A stretch of 24,366 nt of DNA from an uncultured Porphyromonadaceae bacterium (GTDB lineage Bacteria > Bacteroidota > Bacteroidia > Bacteroidales > Muribaculaceae), in contig CALJBF010000230.1 of the NCBI GenBank assembly GCA_938027385.1, positions 1 to 24,366 of the forward strand, in the 5' to 3' direction. A program made the position numbers and the translations under genes. The notes beneath the pieces were generated by a model. It ran no database searches, was not told the DNA's origin, and saw nothing but the letters and a program-made list of their open reading frames with translations. Below, piece after piece: positions 1 through 6,016 of the stretch; within the stretch, counting starts at the first letter, position 1, and each line of letters opens with the position of its first letter.

Positions 1-764
1 GTTTCAACCTCTTCACCTCCATCTCGGTAACCGGTAACCCCGCAACCGGCTATTCGTCAAGCCAGGCGCTGGCAGCAATCCCCCGCGTAGCCAAAGAGGC
101 ACTCCCCCAGGGCTACGGTTACGAGTATGCCGGCATGACACGCGAGGAAGGCACACAGGGTTCGGGCCAGACAGCCGTCATCTTCGGCCTCTGCCTCCTG
201 TTCGTCTACCTGCTGCTTTCGGCTCAGTACGAGAGCTATGTGGTGCCCTGGGCGGTTATCCTCTCGATTCCGTTCGGCCTCATGGGCTCGTTCATTCTGC
301 TGTGGATCTTCAACCTCGTCTACCTGGGCACAGGCGATGTGGTCAAGATAATCACCAACAACATCTATCTGCAGATCGCACTGATCATGCTTATCGGTCT
401 GCTTGCCAAGAACGCCATCCTTATCGTCGAGTTCGCGCTTGAGCGTCGGCGCGGCGGCATGTCGGTGTTCAACGCCGCCGTGGCAGGTGCCGAGGCCCGT
501 CTGCGACCCATCCTCATGACATCGCTGGCCCTGATCATCGGTCTGCTCCCGATGGTATTCGCCTCGGGTGTAGGTGCCAACGGCAACCGCGCCCTCGGCG
601 TAGGTTCGGTGGGCGGCATGCTCATCGGCATGATACTGCAGATCTTCATCGTGCCCGCCATGTTCGTTACCTTCCAGTTCCTGCAGGAAAAGATCTCGCC
701 GCTGAAATGGGAGGATACCGACAACTCGGGCATCGAGTCGGAAATCGAGCAGTATTCGCGATAA
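1..764 (+). CDS. RND multidrug efflux permease, C-terminal part (AcrB/MexB type)
   Basis: This is the last 254 residues of an inner-membrane proton/drug antiporter of the HAE1 RND family. The reading frame is open from position 3 and the start lies outside the window. Periplasmic residues include the AcrB-like segment YAGMTREE (near 129-152). Hydrophobic helices follow, with the TM11 signature GLLAKNAILIVEFA (about 400-444), then RPILMTSLALIIGLLPM and a glycine-rich GVGSVGGM segment before the last helix. The C-terminus is a short charged tail. An outer-membrane factor follows 88 bases downstream on the same strand, so this is probably the end of an adaptor-permease-channel operon. The adaptor should lie just upstream of the window. 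The family call is firm, but the substrate cannot be told from this part. Confidence 0.95.
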   Translation, partial: FNLFTSISVTGNPATGYSSSQALAAIPRVAKEALPQGYGYEYAGMTREEGTQGSGQTAVIFGLCLLFVYLLLSAQYESYVVPWAVILSIPFGLMGSFILLWIFNLVYLGTGDVVKIITNNIYLQIALIMLIGLLAKNAILIVEFALERRRGGMSVFNAAVAGAEARLRPILMTSLALIIGLLPMVFASGVGANGNRALGVGSVGGMLIGMILQIFIVPAMFVTFQFLQEKISPLKWEDTDNSGIESEIEQYSR

Positions 765-782
765 CTTACCGAGCGTCAGGCA

Positions 783-805
783 GGGCGCCCCGCAACGGGG
801 CGCCC
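783..805 (+). repeat. Strong GC hairpin between permease and outer-membrane factor
   Basis: The arms GGGCGCCCCG and CGGGGCGCCC are perfectly complementary over 10 bp around a CAA loop. There is no T tract after the stem, so it does not look like a simple intrinsic terminator. It sits between the permease stop and the start of the downstream channel gene. It could stabilise an mRNA end, act as a processing site or reduce read-through. The structure is visible, but the role is inferred. Confidence 0.75.
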
Positions 806-852
806 CCCGCACGGCGCCGAAAACAGACAAACATACACGACATAACCGCAAA

Positions 853-2238
853 ATGTTGAAAATCACCAAAATATTTGTAGCTACGGCCGTGGCGTCATCA
901 ATGCTGACGTCATGCCACATCTACAAGAAATTCGAGATGCCGCAGGACGACCCCGTGACCGCCGAATATGCGCGCGTGGCCGCCGAGACTCCCGACTCTA
1001 CCGCCTACGGCAACCTGCAGTGGCAGCAGGTCTTCACCGACCCCCTGCTGCAGGACTACATCTCACGCGCCCTGGCCAACAACGTGAACCTTGAGAACGC
1101 CCGCGTCAATGTGGAGGTTGCCAAAGCCAACCTGCTCGGCGCGAAACTGGCTTACCTCCCCTCGCTGGCCCTCACCCCCAACGGCGCAGGCGCCAAATAC
1201 AACCTTGAGGGCGCCAAGATGACCTGGACATACTCCATTCCCATGGCCGCGTCGTGGGAGATCGACGTCTTCGGCAAACTGCTCAACAGCAAGCGCGGCG
1301 CACAGACCGCCGTCTATATCCAGGAAGACTATGCACAGGCCGTGCGCTCGCAGATCATCGGCGGCGTGGCATCGTGCTACTACGGCATAGCCATCCTCGA
1401 GTCACAGCTCGAACTCTCGCGCCAGACAGCCGAGATATGGAAATCGAGCGTGCAGACAATGCGCGACTTCAAGGAGACAGGTCGCGTCACCGAGGCTGCC
1501 GTCGTGCAGTCTGAGGCACAGTATTATTCTATTCTCGGATCGATCTACGACCTTGAGACAGCCCTCGACGCCGCCAACAACTCGCTGTCGCTCCTGCTCA
1601 ACGAGGCTCCCCAGACCTGGCAGGTACCTGCGTCGGCACGCCTCGACATCCCCGCCATCCTGCGCGACGGCATATCGCTGCGTGAAATCGCACAGCGTCC
1701 CGACGTGCGTGTGGCCGAGCAGCAGCTGGCCGCCGCCTACTACACCACAAACTCGGCGCGCGCGGCTTTCTACCCCGGCCTCACAATCTCGGCACAGGGT
1801 GGTTTCACCAACCTGCTGGGCTCGTTCATCAAGAACCCCGGCGACTGGTTCATCCAGCTGGCCGGCTCGCTGACCGCCCCGCTTTTCTCGCGCGGACAGA
1901 ACATCGCACGCCTCAAAGCCGCCAAACTCCAGCAGGAGCAGTCGCTCAACAACTTCAAGTATGCCCTGCTCAACGCCTCGGCCGAAATCAACGACGCTCT
2001 CGTTTCGTTCGCAAACAACACCGAGAAATCGAAGATGCTCGCCCTGCAGACCGAGAAACTCCAGCAGGCTGTGGAGTACACCAACCTTCTGATGGCGCAC
2101 GACACCTCCACGACCTACCTCGAGGTATTGAACTCGCAGAGCTCACTGCTTTCGGCCCAGATGACGAGCCTCAACACCGAACTGAGCCGCATTCAGGATC
2201 TGATCAAGCTCTACCAGGCACTCGGCGGCGGTCGCTAA
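853..2238 (+). CDS. TolC/OprM-type outer-membrane efflux channel lipoprotein (NodT family)
   Basis: This 461-residue protein is the outer-membrane exit duct of a tripartite RND pump. It begins with a lipoprotein signal peptide; the lipobox LTSC puts the lipidated cysteine at residue 21. The body has the two repeated OEP halves typical of the family. These include an alpha-helical barrel with segments such as ANNVNLENARVNVEVAKANL and REIAQRPDVRVAEQQL, and the beta-strand region around PMAASWEIDVFGKL. Length is normal for OprM/CusC-like proteins. It lies directly behind the RND permease and 22 bases ahead of the LpxA-type gene, so the three are probably co-transcribed. The ATG at 853 is the only start that gives a complete lipoprotein signal. 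Confidence 0.94.
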   Translation: MLKITKIFVATAVASSMLTSCHIYKKFEMPQDDPVTAEYARVAAETPDSTAYGNLQWQQVFTDPLLQDYISRALANNVNLENARVNVEVAKANLLGAKLAYLPSLALTPNGAGAKYNLEGAKMTWTYSIPMAASWEIDVFGKLLNSKRGAQTAVYIQEDYAQAVRSQIIGGVASCYYGIAILESQLELSRQTAEIWKSSVQTMRDFKETGRVTEAAVVQSEAQYYSILGSIYDLETALDAANNSLSLLLNEAPQTWQVPASARLDIPAILRDGISLREIAQRPDVRVAEQQLAAAYYTTNSARAAFYPGLTISAQGGFTNLLGSFIKNPGDWFIQLAGSLTAPLFSRGQNIARLKAAKLQQEQSLNNFKYALLNASAEINDALVSFANNTEKSKMLALQTEKLQQAVEYTNLLMAHDTSTTYLEVLNSQSSLLSAQMTSLNTELSRIQDLIKLYQALGGGR

Positions 2239-2260
2239 ACCCCTCTAAATCTTTAATGTC

Positions 2261-3052
2261 ATGATCAGCCAATTAGCCTACATCGACCCCTCGGCAAAAA
2301 TTGCCGACAACGTCAAGATACACCCGTTCGCCTTTATCGACAAGGATGTCGAAATCGCCGAAGGGTGCGAGATATTCCCATACGCCTCGATAATGCGCGG
2401 CACGCGCATGGGGCGCAACTGCCGCGTGTTCCAGGGCGCCATAGTCGGTGCCGAACCCCAGGATTTCCGCTGGAAAGGCGGTTTCACCTACTGCCACATA
2501 GGCGACAACGTCACCATCCGCGAGCATGTGATCATAAACCGCGGCATACGTCCTGAAGAACAGGGCACCGTTATCGGTTCCGACTCGTTCATCATGGCCA
2601 ACGCACATGTGGGCCACGACACCGTAGTCGTGGGCAAATGCGTGCTGGGCAACGGCGTTACCGTGGCCGGCGACTGCCATATCGACGCCTGCTCGATACT
2701 GTCGTCAAACGTCATCGTGCACGAGAAATCAAAGGTAGGCAAATGGGTGCTGGTCAAAGGCGGATGCCGCATCTCGGGCAACGTGCCCCCGTTCGTCATC
2801 CTGGCCCACAACCCCGCCGCCTACTTCGGCGTCAACGCCATAGTGATGAAGAAACACGGGTTCACCGAACCCCAGATCGACGATATCGCCAAGGCATACC
2901 GCAACGTCTACCAGAGCGGCATCTCGGTGTTCAACGCCCTGCGCCGCATCGAGGCCGACATCGACCCCTCCGAGATCCGTTCAGACATCGTGAACTTCAT
3001 CACCGGCAACGATCTCCGCATCGTCGGTGTGCCCACCGACATGCTCGACTGA
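2261..3052 (+). CDS. lpxA: LpxA-type acyl-ACP--UDP-N-acetylglucosamine O-acyltransferase, possibly a divergent paralogue
   Basis: This 263-residue left-handed beta-helix protein consists of imperfect hexapeptide repeats, then a helical C-terminal part with VPPFVILAHNPAAYFGVN. LpxA transfers a hydroxyacyl chain from acyl carrier protein to O3 of UDP-GlcNAc, the first step of lipid A synthesis. Aligned by eye to remembered E. coli LpxA, the catalytic base His125 corresponds to H119 (segment ANAHVGHD), His122 to H116 and His160 to H154. However, Lys76 is R70, His144 is D138, Arg204 is K198, and the usual HQF is HEK. It is not beside lpxD or lpxC-fabZ, where Bacteroidales normally carry lpxA, but at the end of an RND efflux operon. 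It may be a second copy with altered substrate preference. The fold and family are secure; the exact reaction is less so. Confidence 0.85.
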   Translation: MISQLAYIDPSAKIADNVKIHPFAFIDKDVEIAEGCEIFPYASIMRGTRMGRNCRVFQGAIVGAEPQDFRWKGGFTYCHIGDNVTIREHVIINRGIRPEEQGTVIGSDSFIMANAHVGHDTVVVGKCVLGNGVTVAGDCHIDACSILSSNVIVHEKSKVGKWVLVKGGCRISGNVPPFVILAHNPAAYFGVNAIVMKKHGFTEPQIDDIAKAYRNVYQSGISVFNALRRIEADIDPSEIRSDIVNFITGNDLRIVGVPTDMLD

Positions 3053-3093
3053 GCCTCAGCGCCAACCGTTAACGTTAACACTCCATTTTAACA

Positions 3094-3137
3094 CCCCGCG
3101 CCGTCAACCAACCCACGGTGCGGGGCGTTCTTTTTAT
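3094..3137 (+). terminator. Intrinsic terminator of the RND-channel-LpxA operon
   Basis: The arms CCCCGCGCCGT (3094-3104) and ACGGTGCGGGG (3115-3125) form an 11-bp stem with one G-T pair around a 10-base loop. A T-rich run (from 3128) follows. It starts 41 bases after the lpxA stop codon. Confidence 0.85.
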
Positions 3138-3216
3138 ATATAATTGTAGAAACACACGTAAGCCGGGATAATAAATCCCCTTAGCGGCGTTGGAAGCGAC
3201 GCCGGGCACCCCAGCA

Positions 3217-3257
3217 CAGACGCCCCTCCGGTTTAAGCGCAGAACCCGGGGCGTCTG
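3217..3257. repeat. Long inverted repeat in the spacer before the 600-residue secreted protein gene
   Basis: CAGACGCCCC (3217-3226) and GGGGCGTCTG (3248-3257) are perfect 10-bp arms, with an inner GGTT/AACC pairing at 3230-3233 and 3243-3246. A smaller stem, CGGCGT/ACGCCG, precedes it around 3185-3204. There is no clear T tract, so termination is uncertain. The 3053-3414 spacer holds this, the terminator before it and the promoter after it; no gene was seen. Confidence 0.7.
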
Positions 3258-3341
3258 CCTGTTTATCTGCATGTCACACATTGAAAAACAGATGATTAAC
3301 ATTATTTAACCAATTGGGGGGGTAATTAGTGGACTTTTCCG

Positions 3342-3349
3342 TAATTTTG
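3342..3349 (+). promoter_or_regulatory. Bacteroidetes-type -7 element for the secreted protein gene
   Basis: TAATTTTG fits the -7 consensus TANNTTTG and lies 65 bases before the ATG at 3415. The upstream -33 element is weak: the nearest TTG (3314-3316) is 25 bases away, longer than the usual 19-21. The region is AT-rich compared with its surroundings. Confidence 0.55.
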
Positions 3350-3414
3350 CCATCGAATTGTGTTGAAGGCACTAATACTCAATCAAAAACACAAACCAAT
3401 CCTATCATCTGCTT

Positions 3415-5217
3415 ATGAAAAAATTACTACTCGAAACCTTGTTAGCGTCCACTCTGGCAATCATGCCGGCATCTGCAGTCGCAATCACCGCGGATCAGCT
3501 TGACGGCAAGCTCGTCGGGCAGATATTCGGCGGCGACGCATGCCAGCTGTTCCTGCCTACCGGCGCACACTGCGGCAAGTTTGTAAAGATCAGTGACAGC
3601 CAGGTGCGCCTGAAGGACTTCCTGCTCGACGGAATGGACATCACATTCAACATCCTGTCGAACGGGCAACTCTCGCTCCCCTATCAGCAGAAAGCCTATC
3701 CCCCATCGCTGAACGGAAAGTATGTATGTTTCATGACAAAAAACTACCTCTCGACCACATACCGCGGCGATGAATACGCGACCTATACCCGCCGGGAGGA
3801 AAACTGGATATCAAACAACATCACGTCGATTGGCGAGGGCTCATACCGCATCAACTTCACGATGCCGCTGGCCATGACAGTGAATTCCATGACATCCGAC
3901 TATACCAACACCGATTATTACGGCATAATCTCGCTCTTCGTGTTCCCCGGCAACACAGCGGCCACGAGCATCACGGCATCAGGCACAACCTACAACTACG
4001 ACATGCGCGCGGTGCGTCGCGACAACACCCTGTACATGTACAACTGGTCTAACTACGGCTACGCTTTCGATTCGTCTGACTACGCGTCAGACTACGTGCA
4101 GCGCGGCTATGTCAAGGCCGACATCAAGGAGGCCTCGCGCACACTGACCATCGCCCCGCAGCAGATCAGCGCCTATGTTGACGCATATTACGACGCGGGC
4201 TATGCCACCATCAACAATATGTATTCTTTCTGGTACCTGCCCGAATACTATTGGACTCAGCCGTGGATGACATGCTCGACAGCCGGTACGTCATACCGCA
4301 ACACTACCATAAACGGCTCTTTCGACTATGTGGCACCCCGTCACAACGACGACACCGTGGAAATCTCATGGGTCAGCAACGACGGCGAGCGCAAGACATA
4401 CACCGACATGGATGTCACATTCCTCAACCATGGCGTGGCTCAGCAGACACAGTATGACAGTGACCTGAATTATATCGACAAAGGGTCTTCATACAGCGGA
4501 AGCACAGTCCTGAAACAGGACATCGCCAAGACCACATTCTCCGTGCCCGTGGAGATAACCCACCAGGCTGAAATCCACGACATAGAGTTCGATACGAATG
4601 GCAACGGTGACGTAACCATGCGATGCAATATCCAACCTCTCCAGAACATGCAGTTCATCAAAAGCTACGACCTCTACTGCGTGCGCAAAATATTTACCGA
4701 CAACTCCATCAAGGACGAGGAATTTGTCTACGATGCCGAGCACGGCGTGCAGAACGCCATACTTCTCGGTAATTTCCCCGTGAGCGAGAACGCCCTTGAA
4801 TACTATGACGCCCACGGCACGTTCGAGCCTATTCCGGTTAACCTTCATAAGGATGCTGTAAAGGAACTTGCCGACACAAAAGAGGTGTCGTTCTTCCTCA
4901 AGGCCAACTATATTCCCGGGATTGCCGCAGCGCAGGCCGCAGGGAGCGCCCGCGCCGCAGGGAATCTGGGACACTCGTTCCACGGACTCACCTCAGATGG
5001 TGTCATTACCGGCATTGAAGATCTTGTATCGGCACCCGAGGTTACCATAACAGCAGGTAACGGCGAAATCACCGTCACCGGAACCGAGGGCGACATAGAG
5101 GTATACACCACCTCAGGCGTATGCGCCTACGAGGGCCCTGCAGGCACTATTGCCCTTGGAAGCGGCATCTATGTGGTGCGCGCCGGCACATCGGTCACCA
5201 AGGTTAACGTCAGATAA
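3415..5217 (+). CDS. Secreted protein of unknown function with C-terminal sorting-like domain
   Basis: This 600-residue protein has a clear Sec signal peptide (basic MKK, hydrophobic core, cleavage probably after about residue 23). The mature part is rich in tyrosine, serine and threonine and predicted to be mainly beta-strand. It contains segments such as DFLLDGMDITFNILSNGQLS and TLTIAPQQISAY that resemble a repeated strand pattern in secreted Bacteroidales proteins. About the last 70 residues begin near ITGIEDLV and end in GIYVVRAGTSVTKVNVR. This resembles the type A sorting domains used by the type IX secretion system, or a related surface module. It is a single-gene unit with its own promoter and terminator. 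No enzyme motif was recognised. The sorting call rests on pattern only. Confidence 0.8.
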   Translation: MKKLLLETLLASTLAIMPASAVAITADQLDGKLVGQIFGGDACQLFLPTGAHCGKFVKISDSQVRLKDFLLDGMDITFNILSNGQLSLPYQQKAYPPSLNGKYVCFMTKNYLSTTYRGDEYATYTRREENWISNNITSIGEGSYRINFTMPLAMTVNSMTSDYTNTDYYGIISLFVFPGNTAATSITASGTTYNYDMRAVRRDNTLYMYNWSNYGYAFDSSDYASDYVQRGYVKADIKEASRTLTIAPQQISAYVDAYYDAGYATINNMYSFWYLPEYYWTQPWMTCSTAGTSYRNTTINGSFDYVAPRHNDDTVEISWVSNDGERKTYTDMDVTFLNHGVAQQTQYDSDLNYIDKGSSYSGSTVLKQDIAKTTFSVPVEITHQAEIHDIEFDTNGNGDVTMRCNIQPLQNMQFIKSYDLYCVRKIFTDNSIKDEEFVYDAEHGVQNAILLGNFPVSENALEYYDAHGTFEPIPVNLHKDAVKELADTKEVSFFLKANYIPGIAAAQAAGSARAAGNLGHSFHGLTSDGVITGIEDLVSAPEVTITAGNGEITVTGTEGDIEVYTTSGVCAYEGPAGTIALGSGIYVVRAGTSVTKVNVR

Positions 5218-5222
5218 ACGAA

Positions 5223-5260
5223 TATAATACTAAGATAAGATTATAATACTAAGATAAGAT
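5223..5260. repeat. Two perfect tandem copies of a 19-bp AT-rich sequence
   Basis: Copies at 5223-5241 and 5242-5260 begin TATAATAC and end AAGATAAGAT. They lie directly after the stop codon of the secreted protein gene and are identical, which suggests a recent duplication. Confidence 0.85.
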
Positions 5261-5277
5261 TACCAATTTGCGCCGGC

Positions 5278-5297
5278 ATAAGCCTCATCAGGCTTAT
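5278..5297. repeat. Small hairpin downstream of the secreted protein gene
   Basis: ATAAGCC and GGCTTAT pair over 7 bp around the loop TCATCA. It lies 10 bases before the main terminator, and may be a helper structure or a weak terminator. Confidence 0.6.
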
Positions 5298-5306
5298 TTC
5301 AACGGC

Positions 5307-5350
5307 AAAAAGCTCACCGACAGTCGTGCTGACAGGCGGTGAGCTTTTTT
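5307..5350. terminator. Perfect bidirectional terminator
   Basis: AAAAAGCTCACCG (5307-5319) and CGGTGAGCTTTTT (5337-5349) are perfect 13-bp arms carrying A and T runs, so the hairpin can work on both strands. It separates the secreted protein gene (+) from the convergent PAS gene (-). Confidence 0.93.
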
Positions 5351-5362
5351 ATGGTGCCGTTT

Positions 5363-5385
5363 ATGCACCGCGGCCATTGGTGCAT
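5363..5385. repeat. Short inverted repeat beside the palindromic element
   Basis: ATGCACC (5363-5369) and GGTGCAT (5379-5385) pair perfectly over 7 bp. It stands directly before the REP-like element that starts at 5387. Confidence 0.6.
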
Positions 5386-5386
5386 A

Positions 5387-5439
5387 GTGGGCTTTCGGTT
5401 GTGTTATCGGCCGAGCTCGGCCGATAACCGGAACAGGGG
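5387..5439. repeat. REP-like palindromic element, copy A
   Basis: A perfect 26-bp palindrome occupies 5403-5428, with half-site GTTATCGGCCGAG. It is preceded by GTGGGCTTTCGGTT and followed by a CCGGAACAGGG-like tail. A second copy with the same flanks lies at 19591-19641. This copy is in the convergent spacer between the secreted protein gene and the PAS gene. No gene was seen in 5351-5488. Confidence 0.85.
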
Positions 5440-5488
5440 CACCATTATGTGCAAGGAACGGGAAAGAGGGAGTGGGGAGGGGCTGCGG

Positions 5489-5848
5489 TCAGCGAACGTG
5501 GTGGGGAAGGGTGGGGGCGATGACCATGGAGAGCTCCACGAGGCCGGCGATGTGGCCGTCGCGGCGCCAGGGGGTCTGGTAGATCATTTTGTGGAGGCCG
5601 TTTTTCTCGATGGTGTAGGCGTTAGACTCACCGGTAGCCAGTAGATGGCGGATTTTGGCCTGCGACTCTGGCGAGTGGCATTCGAAAAGGTTTTTGCCGA
5701 TCAGCGGGCCGTGCGAGGCGAAGGTTTCGCGCGAGCGGCGGTTCATGTAAAGGATTACGCCGTCGGCGTCGCAGATGGTTACGGCGCAATTCACGCCTTC
5801 GGCCCAGTCGGGGGTGAGGCCATCGCAGAGGAAGTTTGCTGTTTGCAT
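5489..5848 (-). CDS. Small stand-alone PAS-domain sensor protein
   Basis: This 119-residue soluble protein is almost entirely one PAS domain, of the kind found next to DUF438. N-terminal strands CAVTICDADGVILYMNRRS lead into a helical stretch ending GKNLFECHSPESQAKIRHLL, and the C-terminal sheet includes GLHKMIYQTPWRRDGHIAGL. C57-H58 matches the Cys-His pair of this PAS subgroup, which may bind a cofactor or act as a redox or ligand site; that is inferred. No kinase, cyclase, DNA-binding or membrane segment is attached, so it must act through a partner. It is transcribed alone from a promoter just past the terminator of the upstream adhesin operon. Its 5' leader contains a 9-bp tandem repeat. 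Confidence 0.85.
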   Translation of the reverse strand: MQTANFLCDGLTPDWAEGVNCAVTICDADGVILYMNRRSRETFASHGPLIGKNLFECHSPESQAKIRHLLATGESNAYTIEKNGLHKMIYQTPWRRDGHIAGLVELSMVIAPTLPHHVR

Positions 5849-5852
5849 ATCA

Positions 5853-5868
5853 GGGGGGTGGGGTGGGG
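5853..5868. repeat. G-run tract directly upstream of the PAS start codon
   Basis: Three G runs of 6, 4 and 4 are separated by single T residues on the + strand. The first run can be split to give four G-triplets, so a G-quadruplex is possible. On the PAS mRNA this reads as C runs four bases before the ATG. Confidence 0.6.
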
Positions 5869-5913
5869 ATGTAACTTATGTGGTTTATGTAACGGATGTG
5901 GCTTATGTGGCGC
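5869..5913. repeat. 9-bp tandem repeat, tract 1 (5 units, consensus ATGTGGCTT)
   Basis: Units start at 5869, 5878, 5887, 5896 and 5905: ATGTAACTT, ATGTGGTTT, ATGTAACGG, ATGTGGCTT and ATGTGGCGC. The tract lies in the predicted leader of the PAS gene. It shares its unit sequence, and a G-rich left flank, with the tract at 14854-14907. Confidence 0.85.
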
Positions 5914-5920
5914 AAATTTA
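5913..5920 (-). promoter_or_regulatory. -7 element for the PAS gene
   Basis: On the - strand this reads TAAATTTG, matching TANNTTTG. It lies 65 bases before the PAS ATG and immediately past the terminator of the upstream operon. No good -33 TTTG is seen at the usual distance, so confidence is moderate. Confidence 0.5.
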
Positions 5921-5923
5921 CGG

Positions 5924-5961
5924 AAAAAAGCGATGCGCCGCAGACGGCACACCGCTTTTTT
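5924..5961. terminator. Bidirectional-looking terminator after the adhesin operon
   Basis: AAAAAAGCG (5924-5932) and CGCTTTTTT (5953-5961) are perfect arms, with an inner GCCG/CGGC pairing. On the - strand it ends the two-gene secreted-protein operon, 55 bases after its stop codon. Confidence 0.9.
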
Positions 5962-6016
5962 CTATTGAGTGGGTTTAAAGGGGGCTATTAACAGATATGC
6001 AGGGCCGCCCCTGGGG

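Noticed and set aside
57..920. Long open frame on the - strand opposite the RND permease
   Set aside because: The + strand frame encodes unmistakable AcrB-type helices; the opposite frame has no recognisable feature.
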